From contig DATCLA010000199.1 in NCBI GenBank assembly GCA_036564195.1, positions 1-21,200 on the forward strand: a DNA stretch of 21,200 nt, read 5' to 3'. This DNA comes from DATCLA01 sp036564195. GTDB lineage: Bacteria > Bacillota > UBA4882 > UBA8346. Shown here in pieces: positions 8,461 through 16,102 of this stretch; the first letter of the stretch is position 1; every line of letters starts with the position of its first letter. The notes below the pieces were generated by a model. That model did not search any database. It worked only from the letters and a program-made list of their open reading frames with translations, and had not been told where the DNA came from. Position numbers and translations under genes: made by a program.

Positions 8461-8531
8461 AATTCCCCCCGCGGGGGAGAGGAATGGTTTTATGATTAAA
8501 AAGAAGGTTGAGTAACTCACCTTCTTTTTAA
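8461..8531 (+). terminator. ileS terminator (tandem hairpins)
   Basis: A GC-only hairpin (C-run 8465-8469, G-run 8473-8477) is followed by a longer A/T-flanked hairpin. Its arms, 8496-8512 and 8516-8531, are complementary apart from one bulged T. The second hairpin ends in a T-rich arm and is the likely intrinsic terminator of ileS. Confidence 0.8.
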
Positions 8532-8793
8532 TTTTGAACTATATTTTTGTTAAAAATTTAATACAGCGAGTGGGGTTAAAAGAAAAAACGGGATAAACAG
8601 CATAAACGTTGCCGCGACGGGGAACAGTTAGTTAAATATGGAAAATAGATTATTATCTGGATCTATGATAAAATAGATCTTAAGACGAGATGAAAGCAAA
8701 AACAACCCCATATATAAATTGGATAAAACTGTAGAAAGTACTACTAATAAAATAAAAGGACATAAAAAACATAAAGAAAACAGGTGAACCTGA
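8532..8793. other. AT-rich intergenic region with one inverted repeat
   Basis: No gene is supported here; the minus-strand frame covering 8628-8879 overlaps the SBP start and lacks a coding signature. The one distinct element is a perfect GATCTAT-N6-ATAGATC inverted repeat at 8660-8679. AAAATAGAT occurs at 8642-8650 and again at 8670-8678. It could be an operator for the downstream binding-protein gene. Confidence 0.5.
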
Positions 8794-9777
8794 TTGCGTC
8801 GCTTAGTTTTGGGTTTCGTTTTCTGGCTGATTTGTCTGATAATTGGCCTGACTCCGGTTAATGCCGGAGAAAAGACCATTTTGCGCTGCGCCGGTCTCCA
8901 TACGCCGGACTATCCGGCGGTTGAAGGACTTTTTTACTTGAGTCGCTTGGTTAAAGAACAAACTCAGGGCCGAATTGAAGTTATGGTCTATCCTAACGGG
9001 ATGTTAGGGTCAGGAGCCGCAGTGATCGAAATGGTGAAGCATGGAATTTTGGAGATGGGGCTGGTCAGCGCCGCCCTGCTTACCGAGGCAGCCCCGGAAT
9101 TTGGTGTATTTAGCCTGCCTTATCTATTTAAAGATAACAGACATAAATGGAAAGTGCTTGACGGGGCCATCGGACAGCGGATGTTAAACAGTTTAAGTAA
9201 AGTAGGACTAATAGGGTTGGGCTTTCACGAATCGGGTTATCGGTGTTTTTATAATTCCAAACATCCGGTATACCGGCCTGAAGACCTTAAGGGATTACGT
9301 ATCAGGGTCCAGCCGAACACGATGATGATCACCCTGATGGAATATTTAGGCGCTTTTCCGGTTCCGATTAACTATAAAGAAGTAACCTCGGCTTTAACCG
9401 CCGGCATAATTGATGGCGCTGAGAATAATCTCGCCAATTACTTTTTGAATGAACATTTTCTCTGGGCATCCTATTATTCGTTGGACCGTCATGCGGCGAT
9501 TCCCGAAATTTTGATTATGTCCCAAAAAGCCTGGTTAGGGTTGAGTCCGGCCGACCGGCAGATTATAACGGCAGCGGTACATAAGACTGTAAATTACCAA
9601 CGGCGCCGCTGGGCTGAGTTTGAAACCCAGTGTCTTGAAAAACTGCTCCGTTCCGGCTGCCGTCTCAATGAAGTGGACCTGGAGGAATTTAATAAAACCG
9701 GACAGTTATTTATTCAAAGTCATGCCCGGGAATATCAGAATTTAGTCGAAACGATTAAGAAAACCGCTGGGGAATAA
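8794..9777 (+). CDS. TRAP-type (DctP family) periplasmic/extracellular solute-binding protein
   Basis: 327 residues. The signal peptide is 1-24, with an R-R start, a hydrophobic core and V-N-A at the end. The mature part follows the DctP fold: G-R-I-E-V-x-V-Y-P-N-G-x-L-G, the F-x-L-P-Y-L-F block at 106-112, L-K-G-L-R-I-R-V-Q-P-N (165-175) with the carboxylate-binding Arg at 171, and D-G-A-E-N-N at 207-212. Family ligands are organic acids, often C4-dicarboxylates. No DctQ/DctM permease genes flank it. It faces a kinase/regulator pair like DctS/DctR. In B. subtilis, DctB of this family acts as co-sensor with DctS, so a sensory role is a reasonable inference. TTG start, with AGGTGA at 8782-8787. 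It ends 11 bases from the convergent regulator gene. Confidence 0.9.
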   Translation: MRRLVLGFVFWLICLIIGLTPVNAGEKTILRCAGLHTPDYPAVEGLFYLSRLVKEQTQGRIEVMVYPNGMLGSGAAVIEMVKHGILEMGLVSAALLTEAAPEFGVFSLPYLFKDNRHKWKVLDGAIGQRMLNSLSKVGLIGLGFHESGYRCFYNSKHPVYRPEDLKGLRIRVQPNTMMITLMEYLGAFPVPINYKEVTSALTAGIIDGAENNLANYFLNEHFLWASYYSLDRHAAIPEILIMSQKAWLGLSPADRQIITAAVHKTVNYQRRRWAEFETQCLEKLLRSGCRLNEVDLEEFNKTGQLFIQSHAREYQNLVETIKKTAGE

Positions 9778-9788
9778 CGAACTTTTAC

Positions 9789-10457
9789 TTAGCTTTTATA
9801 AAAAAATAGGTAAGTCGGGCGACCTTGGCCCCCGTAAATCAGGTCGTAACGGACCCGGTCTTTGTTTTGTAAAAATTTTAAATAGCGCCGTGCCGAAACA
9901 GTGGTTAACCCAATATGGGCAGCAATCTCCTCGGCGGTCACGCCCTCGGGCTTTTTTTGTAAAAAGTCAATGATCTTATCCTCGGTCACCTGGCAAAAGC
10001 CTTTTTGCAGAGTTTCTTCGTCCCTTTTTGCGGTAATAATCCGGTCCAGGTCTTTTTGTGAGACTTCCGTTTGATTGAGCGTCAGATAGAACTCCTTATA
10101 TTTTTGGAGTGCTTGAAGAAAACGTTGTTTCAGATAAGGCTTGATTAAATAATCCCGGATACCTAGACGGAAGCATTCCTGGATCACCGGTACTTCTTTA
10201 GCTGCGGTAATCATAATAAAATCTACTTTTTTGTTAAAAGCGCGGATTTTTTCAATTACCGTAGTGCCATTAAAACAGGGCAGGTAATTATCGAGCAGGA
10301 CCAGGTCCGGCGCCTGTTCCCGAACAAAGTTGACTGCTTCGGAGCCGCTTGAGGAGGTTCCGACGACTTGAAAGTCGGGGTCGGCTTTGATAAATTCTTT
10401 AGTAATCTCCACGACCATTGGGTCATCTTCAACAATTAGTACTCTGATTGGTTTCAA
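9789..10457 (-). CDS. Response regulator, CitB/DctR-type
   Basis: 222 residues. The receiver domain (about 4-122) has the acidic cluster E10-D11-D12, phospho-acceptor Asp56 in L-L-D-N-Y-L-P, Thr84 and Lys106 in L-I-K-P-Y. The C-terminal region, from about 155, carries a helix-turn-helix (T-A-E-E-I-A-A-H-I-G-L-T-T-V-S-A-R-R-Y-L) typical of the CitB/DcuR/DctR group. It is predicted to activate carboxylate uptake or metabolism genes once phosphorylated by the neighbouring kinase. TTG start; its first three bases overlap the kinase stop codon (TTGA), implying translational coupling, and GGGAGGA lies seven bases upstream. The regulated target is not visible, but the SBP gene is the nearest candidate. 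Confidence 0.93.
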   Translation of the reverse strand: MKPIRVLIVEDDPMVVEITKEFIKADPDFQVVGTSSSGSEAVNFVREQAPDLVLLDNYLPCFNGTTVIEKIRAFNKKVDFIMITAAKEVPVIQECFRLGIRDYLIKPYLKQRFLQALQKYKEFYLTLNQTEVSQKDLDRIITAKRDEETLQKGFCQVTEDKIIDFLQKKPEGVTAEEIAAHIGLTTVSARRYLKFLQNKDRVRYDLIYGGQGRPTYLFFYKS

Positions 10458-12337
10458 GTATTCGTCCTCCCTTCAAACAAAGGTATCCTTACCCAAAAAA
10501 CTGTAAAATTCTTATTACTGTGAAACCGGATGGAACCATGTAAGTTTTCTACATATTGTTTCACCAGACTGAGCCCGATTCCTTTGTTTACTCCTTTTTT
10601 TGAAGTAAAACCCTGGTTAAAAATTACTTTCCGGATTGATTCTGGGATTCCCGGACCGTTGTCCAGGACCGTGATTTGGAGATAACGACTGACCGGCCGG
10701 AGCCGGATAACCACATTTTTGGAACTTTGGTTTGCCATTTGTAAGGATTCAAAGGCATTCTCGATTAAGTTACCGACAATACAGACCAGTTCATGGTCGG
10801 GCAGGCAAGCGGAGTGTGGAATATAACTGGTACGGTCGATTTCAAAATGAATATTCAATTCTTTAGCCCGGTTAAATTTGCCTAACAGGATTCCGGAGAC
10901 CGCTGAATTGCTAAAGGTTTGCGCCAAATAGGAGACCATCTCTTGGTGTGATTCGGTAGTTTCATGCAGCAGTGAGAGAGCGGTTTCATATTGGCCTAAT
11001 TGGATTAAACCCGATACGGACTGCAGCTTATTCATAAATTCATGGGATTGGGCCCGTAAAGCCTGGGTATAGTTTTTTACTTCCATTAACTCGGCAGCGA
11101 CCCGTTGAAATTCGGTTAAATCCCGTAAGGTAATTACCGCTCCCAGAATCGAGTTTTTAACCTTCATCGGGATGCAGTTATAAACAATTACCGTTTCACC
11201 GATTACTTGTTGCTGATTATAGACGGCCTTTCCGGTTTCCAAAACCTCCTGAATTTTAAGATCCGACAGAAAATTTACCGCCGGCTGGCCGATTACTTCA
11301 TTGTCATGCGGAAAAAAACGCTCCGCCTCTTTATTGATTAAGATAATCCGGCCGGTTTGATCAAGGGCAATAATTCCTTCAAAAGTCGATTGTAAAATAG
11401 CAGTCCTTTGAGTAAGCAGGGATGCAATCTCTTGGGGTTCCATTCCGAAAATCGACTTCTTAATATTGCGGGCCAGCGAATGAGTACCAATGATTCCAAA
11501 AATAAAGCTGATACCGGTTAAGATCAATAAAAACAGTTTTAGCCGAAGTAGCCCGGCTTGGATTCCCGCACGGCTTTTAGCAATGGCAACCACTCCGGTA
11601 AACCCGCCGTCGGTCGGCAGTGTAAAAAGGATATAGTCAAAATCAGCCACTCCGGCTTGGTTTCCCGGTAAAAAGACCGGTGAGTCCGGTTGTTGTTTTA
11701 ATTGGAATAATAATTGCCTGGGTATGGTTTTAAATCCGCCGACCCCGGCCATTTTACGGGAATCTGCAAAAAATAGTAATTCACTGTGCAGTACGGAGGA
11801 GAAATATCCGATTAGTTTTTGATTTACCTGAGTACCAAGGTTTAAATACCCAACCGGTCGGTTGCCGTAAAAAACCGGGGTAGTGGTGACCAAATAGATC
11901 CGGTGGCCCCGTTGGGTTAGATAGGAGGTACAAGCGGCGGGAGCGGGATTTTTAAACAAGATCTGTTTGATAACGGCTGTATCGTAAGACTGACGATTGT
12001 CAGCCAGCAACCGTCCGCTCAGATCCACCACTTCCATCAGGTCGGTCTGGTAATCGGTAGCCGCCAGGTTGAGGTAGTAATGTAATACCGAATTAATCCG
12101 GTCTTTGGAGGCGATTGCGATAACCTCCTGTTTTGACTGGCTTAAGGCCTTATTGGCCTGCTCCTCCATGAGGTTATTAACGGTAATTTTAAAACTTTCC
12201 CAGGTAACTTGTAATGAGGCCTCCATTTGGGTCTCCAGTTCCTGTTGAAAATAGTGTTGGGTAAAGCAAAAGGCTGCCGACATTAAAAGCGCAAGGATGA
12301 TCGCAAAATAAATATTTATTTTGGTAATCAGGCGCAA
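10454..12337 (-). CDS. Sensor histidine kinase, CitA/DcuS/DctS type, with a long extracytoplasmic sensor
   Basis: 627 residues. A TM helix at about 8-27 and a second at 265-287 bracket an extracytoplasmic region of roughly 235 residues with Cache-like blocks (V-V-D-L-S-G-R-L-L-A-D at 103-113 and P-V-F-Y-G-N-R-P-V-G-Y-L-N at 154-166). A PAS domain follows at about 312-410. The SpoOB-type phosphoacceptor is His432 (S-H-E-F-M-N-K-L). The ATPase has N-L-I-E-N (523-527), D-N-G-P-G-I-P (559-565) and G-I-G-L-S-L-V (586-592). Typical CitA/DcuS proteins are about 540 residues with one Cache of some 130 residues, so the sensor here may be a double Cache. TTG start, with GAGGTGG six bases upstream. It probably pairs with the downstream regulator and the facing SBP. 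Confidence 0.93.
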   Translation of the reverse strand: MRLITKINIYFAIILALLMSAAFCFTQHYFQQELETQMEASLQVTWESFKITVNNLMEEQANKALSQSKQEVIAIASKDRINSVLHYYLNLAATDYQTDLMEVVDLSGRLLADNRQSYDTAVIKQILFKNPAPAACTSYLTQRGHRIYLVTTTPVFYGNRPVGYLNLGTQVNQKLIGYFSSVLHSELLFFADSRKMAGVGGFKTIPRQLLFQLKQQPDSPVFLPGNQAGVADFDYILFTLPTDGGFTGVVAIAKSRAGIQAGLLRLKLFLLILTGISFIFGIIGTHSLARNIKKSIFGMEPQEIASLLTQRTAILQSTFEGIIALDQTGRIILINKEAERFFPHDNEVIGQPAVNFLSDLKIQEVLETGKAVYNQQQVIGETVIVYNCIPMKVKNSILGAVITLRDLTEFQRVAAELMEVKNYTQALRAQSHEFMNKLQSVSGLIQLGQYETALSLLHETTESHQEMVSYLAQTFSNSAVSGILLGKFNRAKELNIHFEIDRTSYIPHSACLPDHELVCIVGNLIENAFESLQMANQSSKNVVIRLRPVSRYLQITVLDNGPGIPESIRKVIFNQGFTSKKGVNKGIGLSLVKQYVENLHGSIRFHSNKNFTVFWVRIPLFEGRTNT

Positions 12338-12533
12338 TTAAAACCACCTCAAAACTAATAATTTCTACAGATTTCCGTTGATCCCTCGCTAAAGCCTCCC
12401 ATATAAAATCCCTCCTTACTGTAAGGGTTTTCGGATCAGAACGGATTGATTTACTTGATTTAAAACGCCCTGTTTAGCGTATTTACTGGTTTAGCTTGAT
12501 CGGTAAGTGGAGAAGATAGTACCGGGGCTGAGG

Positions 12534-12830
12534 ATGAGACGTAAGTTTTACAAATCATTATTTCATTATCTGTATCGGGTGGAAGCTAAACTGGAAAGGG
12601 CTAATTTGGCGGAGTTTATGAATTTAGTTCAAAATCCGGTGCGTCTGATCTTTTTGAATTTCCTGTCCGGTCTGGCCCGGGGGTTTGGGATTGCTATCGG
12701 GTTAACGGTAATCGCCAGCCTGTTTTTGGTATTACTAACCCGCCTGGCTAATCTTAATTTGCCGATTATCGGCAGATATATTGCGGACCTAGTTAGAATT
12801 GTCAACCAATATTTACGGGCATACTCTTGA
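12534..12830 (+). CDS. DUF5665-family small membrane protein
   Basis: 98 residues from ATG 12534. GTG 12507 is an alternative, adding nine residues, but it has no Shine-Dalgarno; ATG has only a weak GGGG six bases upstream, so the start is uncertain. The sequence has an amphipathic basic N-terminus (R-R-K-F-Y-K-S), the family-like block N-P-V-R-L-I-F-L-N-F-L-S-G-L-A-R-G-F-G-I-A-I-G, a transmembrane stretch at about 50-75 and a second conserved block N-L-P-I-I-G-R-Y-I-A-D-L-V. The family is of unknown function and is often found next to yteA/lspA in Firmicutes, as here. It is the first gene of the yteA-lspA-lgt-rluD run. Confidence 0.75.
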   Translation: MRRKFYKSLFHYLYRVEAKLERANLAEFMNLVQNPVRLIFLNFLSGLARGFGIAIGLTVIASLFLVLLTRLANLNLPIIGRYIADLVRIVNQYLRAYS

Positions 12831-12864
12831 TACATTCTGCTTTTAAAAAAAGGAGGTAAGACTT

Positions 12865-13494
12865 TTGGACCAAGCACATCTAGAATTTTTTAGAAAACGT
12901 TTATTGGCTGAAAAAGCTAAACTTGAGAAAGAGTTTGAAAATTCCAACCGGTTTAATTTGGACAATTCAATGGGCGATTCAATTCAGGAATTATCATCAT
13001 ATGATAATCATCCGGCTGATTTAGGCAGTGAATTGTTTGAGCGTGAAAAGGACCTGGCCCTTTGGAACAACAGCCAGGAAATCCGCCAGCGCATCGAAGA
13101 AGCCCTTGGCCACCTGGACCGGGGCAGCTATGGAAAATGCGAAGATTGTGGCAGAACAATCCCCCGGGAACGGCTAGAGGCAATCCCCTATACTACTTTA
13201 TGTGTGGACTGCCAGTTGCAACGGGAAGATAAGCATCAAAACCGGGAACGGCCGGTTGAAGAAGAAGTTCTGAAACCCCCTTTTGGCCGGACTTTTCTGG
13301 ATGATGCCTCTGTTGTGGGATTCGACGGGGAAGATGCCTGGCAAGCAGTTGCCAGGTACGGTACTTCCGAGAGTCCTTCGGACTTAGGCGGGGTTGACAG
13401 TTATGAAGACCTTTATGTTGATGCCAACAATGAAACAGAGGGAGTCGTTGAGCTCACCGATGAAATTGCCGAACCCCGGGAGGGTGAGGAATAA
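12865..13494 (+). CDS. TraR/DksA-family C4 zinc-finger protein, YteA type
   Basis: 209 residues. An N-terminal coiled coil (about 4-30) leads into a conserved D-N-H-P-A-D-L-G-S-E-L-F-E-R block (47-60), a second helix, and a TraR/DksA zinc finger with Cys92, Cys95, Cys113 and Cys116. The C-terminal tail is long, acidic and low in pattern. This is the layout of the Bacillus YteA group, which is linked to spore-formers; DksA relatives act at the RNA polymerase secondary channel, but that has not been shown for this group. TTG start with a strong AGGAGGT at 12851-12857, seven bases upstream. It precedes lspA by 96 bases. Confidence 0.9.
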   Translation: MDQAHLEFFRKRLLAEKAKLEKEFENSNRFNLDNSMGDSIQELSSYDNHPADLGSELFEREKDLALWNNSQEIRQRIEEALGHLDRGSYGKCEDCGRTIPRERLEAIPYTTLCVDCQLQREDKHQNRERPVEEEVLKPPFGRTFLDDASVVGFDGEDAWQAVARYGTSESPSDLGGVDSYEDLYVDANNETEGVVELTDEIAEPREGEE

Positions 13495-13590
13495 GTCTTA
13501 GAACCGGCAATTAAAAAAGGGTATTAAGACGTAGTTGTCGAATAATATTGGTCAGTTAGTCAATTTAAAAGATGAGGAATAACATAGCCA

Positions 13591-14085
13591 ATGCCCTATT
13601 TTTATCTTGTTTTGTTGGTTTGCGGGATCGACCAGGTCGTTAAATTTTGGGTTCAGGCAAAGCTAGCTCCCTTTGAAAGTATCAACCTTTGGGAGGGTTG
13701 GTTTTCCATCACTTATGTATCTAATTACGGCGCCGCATTTGGGATCTTGCAATCACACACCTTATTGTTGCTGGGAGTCGCCCTGGCAACCTTTGTTTAT
13801 GTTTGGTTTAAACGCCGTGAAATGCAAAAATATCCGCAACTGTTTCAAATCGGAACTGCTATTGCCCTTGGCGGGGCTTTAGGGAACTTTATCGACCGGC
13901 TGCGACAGGGGTTTGTCACTGATTATCTCGATATTCACTTTTGGCCGGTGTTTAACATTGCCGATATCGCCATTGTCAGTGGCGTGCTATTGATTGCGTT
14001 AAGTCTGTTATGTCAGGAAATCCAAATTAAAAAAGGGTTTAAGTCTACTACGGATGCAGTAGTTTTTGAGGAGGAAAAACAGTGA
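13591..14085 (+). CDS. lspA: Lipoprotein signal peptidase (signal peptidase II)
   Basis: 164 residues, four predicted TM helices. It cleaves the signal peptide of diacylglyceryl-modified prolipoproteins at the membrane. The family motifs are all present: I-D-Q-V-V-K at 13-18 (Asp14), S-N-Y-G-A-A-F-G (Asn45), G-A-L-G-N-F-I-D-R (95-103), V-T-D-Y-L-D with catalytic Asp111, and F-N-I-A-D with catalytic Asp125. GAGGA (13574-13578) is twelve bases upstream of ATG, a longer spacer than usual. The stop overlaps the lgt start (GTGA), so the two are translationally coupled. Lgt supplies the LspA substrate, so the pairing is functionally coherent. Confidence 0.97.
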   Translation: MPYFYLVLLVCGIDQVVKFWVQAKLAPFESINLWEGWFSITYVSNYGAAFGILQSHTLLLLGVALATFVYVWFKRREMQKYPQLFQIGTAIALGGALGNFIDRLRQGFVTDYLDIHFWPVFNIADIAIVSGVLLIALSLLCQEIQIKKGFKSTTDAVVFEEEKQ

Positions 14086-14864
14086 AGCCTGTTTTATTTG
14101 AAATATCCGGTTTTGCAATCCATTCATACGGCCTAATGCTGGCAATAGCCTTCATCATCGGAATAATCGGGGTTCGCCGGGCCAGCCGTGATACTCTAAC
14201 AGTTAAGCCCGACCAAGTTGTTGATTTGGGGATTTGGGTCTTGGTCGGTGCGGTACTGGGGGCCAGAATTGCTTATATAGCTACCGAATATCGTTACTTC
14301 ATCCACTTTCCGCTGGAGGTCTTTAAGATTAATTCCGGCGGATTAGCTTTTCACGGAGGATTAATCGGTGGTTTTGGTGCCGGATTTTGGTATACTAAAA
14401 GCCAACAGCTGGATACCTGGAAACTCGCTGATCTGGCGGCGCCTTTTATTGCCTTGGGGTATGCCATTGTCAGGGTAGGCTGTCTCTTAAACGGTTGCTG
14501 TTATGGGGTACAAACCTCCTTACCCTGGGCATTGAAGTGTGCGGCAGAAGATTCGATGTTACGACACCCGACGCAAATTTATTCAATGTTGGGAAGTTTG
14601 ATTTTATTCGCAGTGCTGTGGCGGCTGCGTAACCACAGGCAGTTTCCGGGGTTTTTGTTCTTCAGTTATGTGGTCCTCTATTCACTGATGCGTTTTATGG
14701 TGGAATTTTTCCGGGAGGGTCCTAAAATTTTTCCCTGGCTCAGTCTGGCACAAGCTGTTTGCGTGGTATTGGCTTTAGGGGCCTTACTGGTGATTTGGTG
14801 GCGGCGACGCAGTTACAACCAAAGGAGGTTAACCACTGATGCCGCTGCAGAAATTCAGCATTAA
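14082..14864 (+). CDS. lgt: Prolipoprotein diacylglyceryl transferase
   Basis: 260 residues with about seven TM helices. It transfers diacylglycerol from phosphatidylglycerol to the lipobox cysteine. Motifs: G-L-A-F-H-G-G-L-I-G-G with His91, the Lgt signature R-V-G-C-L-L-N-G-C-C-Y-G with Arg131 and Asn137, H-P-T-Q-I-Y-S, and R-F-M-V-E-F-F-R-E. The GTG start lies inside the lspA stop (four-base overlap), and its own 3' end overlaps the pseudouridine synthase start by 26 bases. The Cys-rich N-G-C-C-Y-G form of the signature is the common Gram-positive variant. Confidence 0.97.
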   Translation: MKPVLFEISGFAIHSYGLMLAIAFIIGIIGVRRASRDTLTVKPDQVVDLGIWVLVGAVLGARIAYIATEYRYFIHFPLEVFKINSGGLAFHGGLIGGFGAGFWYTKSQQLDTWKLADLAAPFIALGYAIVRVGCLLNGCCYGVQTSLPWALKCAAEDSMLRHPTQIYSMLGSLILFAVLWRLRNHRQFPGFLFFSYVVLYSLMRFMVEFFREGPKIFPWLSLAQAVCVVLALGALLVIWWRRRSYNQRRLTTDAAAEIQH

Positions 14865-15747
14865 ACACGAAAGTGCCGGTGAGCGGTTGGACCGGTTTCT
14901 GGCCGGTACCGGATTGTGGCCGTCCCGGTCTTTTGTCCAAAAGATTATTGCTGCCGGCGGTGTCAGCCTCAATGGTAAAGTTTTAAAAGCGAGTTACCGT
15001 TTGGAAGCCGGGGATGAGTTGGAGGTTGTCTGGGAAGAACCGCAAGCCATTACCGTCCGGCCGGAAGCGCTACCCCTGGAAATACTTTATGAAGACCGTG
15101 ACCTGATTGTCGTTAATAAACCCCGGGGCATGGTGGTTCATCCTGCCGCCGGGCATTATCAGGGGACGTTAGTCAATGCATTACTGGAACATTGCCAGGA
15201 TCTGTCAGGGATTGGCGGTTTGATCCGTCCTGGTATTGTCCACCGGCTTGATAAAGATACCTCCGGAATCTTAGTGGTTGCCAAAAATGATCTGGCTCAT
15301 CTACATTTGGCAGCACAGCTTAAGTCTAGACAGATGCGGCGGATCTATCAGACCCTAGTCCACGGTCGACCGCCGGAAAGCGGCCGGGTGACAGCGCCCT
15401 TGGGGCGGCATCCGGTGGACCGGAAGAAGATGGCGGTGGTTCCGACAGGGAAACCGGCGGTTACTAACTTTCGGGTAGTGGAATATTTCCAAGATTATGC
15501 TTTTTTAGAGGTAAAGCTGGAAACAGGAAGGACTCACCAGATCAGGGTGCATTTAAGTTATATCGGCTATCCGGTAGTGGGCGATCCGGTCTACGGCTGG
15601 AAGAAGGAACGCGCCCCTATTTCCGGCCAAGCACTTCATGCCGGTGTTTTGGGATTTATTCACCCCCGGGAAGGTACTTATTTAGAATTTAAAGCACCGC
15701 TCCCCCCGGAAATGGCAGTTGCTTTAGAATGGTGCCGGAAGCATTAA
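14839..15747 (+). CDS. RluD/RluA-family pseudouridine synthase with S4 domain
   Basis: 302 residues. The S4 RNA-binding domain covers about 14-66 (E-R-L-D-R-F-L, S-R-S-F-V-Q-K-I-I, G-V-S-L-N-G-K). The catalytic domain follows, with N-K-P-R-G-M-V-V-H-P at 93-102, the motif H-R-L-D-K-D-T-S-G (135-143; catalytic Asp138), and G-R-T-H-Q-I-R-V-H-L. It isomerises uridines, most likely in 23S rRNA by analogy with RluD; the site is not readable from sequence. AAGGAGG (14822-14828) lies within the end of lgt, ten bases before ATG. The lspA-neighbour position is typical for this gene in Firmicutes. Confidence 0.95.
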   Translation: MPLQKFSIKHESAGERLDRFLAGTGLWPSRSFVQKIIAAGGVSLNGKVLKASYRLEAGDELEVVWEEPQAITVRPEALPLEILYEDRDLIVVNKPRGMVVHPAAGHYQGTLVNALLEHCQDLSGIGGLIRPGIVHRLDKDTSGILVVAKNDLAHLHLAAQLKSRQMRRIYQTLVHGRPPESGRVTAPLGRHPVDRKKMAVVPTGKPAVTNFRVVEYFQDYAFLEVKLETGRTHQIRVHLSYIGYPVVGDPVYGWKKERAPISGQALHAGVLGFIHPREGTYLEFKAPLPPEMAVALEWCRKH

Positions 15748-15781
15748 ATTTAAAGAAAATTAATCCCCAAAGGTAAAATAA

Positions 15782-15806
15782 GGAGAGGTTTCTGAAAAGC
15801 CTCTCC
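15782..15806 (-). terminator. Terminator for the 58-residue protein gene
   Basis: GGAGAGG (15782-15788) pairs with CCTCTCC (15800-15806). On the minus strand the hairpin is followed by a T-rich stretch, consistent with stopping the small minus-strand gene, and possibly rluD-side transcription as well. Confidence 0.7.
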
Positions 15807-15816
15807 CGCTAGAAAC

Positions 15817-15993
15817 CTATGAATTCCGAACTGTCGGCCGGGCAAGGTCCAGTAAGCCTAAGATTACGTGTGCCAGCCCAAAACCGAGGATTCCCGGACC
15901 CCAGCGTTTTTTAACCGCCATGGCGCCGAAGCTGGATACCGCTGCTCCTAATCCGGTAATCACCCAACTGGTTGTGGATGCTTTTAGCCGCAT
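15817..15993 (-). CDS. Small hydrophobic protein of unknown function
   Basis: 58 residues from ATG 15993. The frame extends upstream to 16023, but GGAGGTG lies five bases before ATG 15993 and decides the start. The product is basic at the N-terminus (M-R-L-K), then hydrophobic: T-S-W-V-I-T-G-L-G-A-A-V-S-S-F-G-A-M-A-V and G-I-L-G-F-G-L-A-H-V-I-L-G-L-L-D separated by K-K-R-W-G-P. It looks like a two-TM hairpin rich in small residues. I cannot name a family. It is divergent from the infC promoter and has its own terminator. It could help in membrane packing or be a short regulatory peptide; neither is shown. Confidence 0.7.
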   Translation of the reverse strand: MRLKASTTSWVITGLGAAVSSFGAMAVKKRWGPGILGFGLAHVILGLLDLARPTVRNS

Positions 15994-16066
15994 ATTAACA
16001 CCTCCGGCCATAGTTTTTCCCAAAAGGACAGTATTATTGCCCGGGTGTCTTCTTTCAAAAAAGTGC

Positions 16067-16096
16067 TTGACAAATCTTAGCCAATCGATTTATACT
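16067..16096 (+). promoter_or_regulatory. infC operon promoter
   Basis: TTGACA (16067-16072) is a perfect -35, with TATACT (16091-16096) 18 bases on. The predicted start is near 16103, giving a leader of about 150 bases before infC. Confidence 0.8.
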
Positions 16097-16102
16097 TTTA
16101 AA

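Noticed and set aside
8465..8477. C-run/G-run hairpin as the sole ileS terminator
   Set aside because: It lacks an immediate T-run; the following A/T-flanked hairpin is a better terminator.
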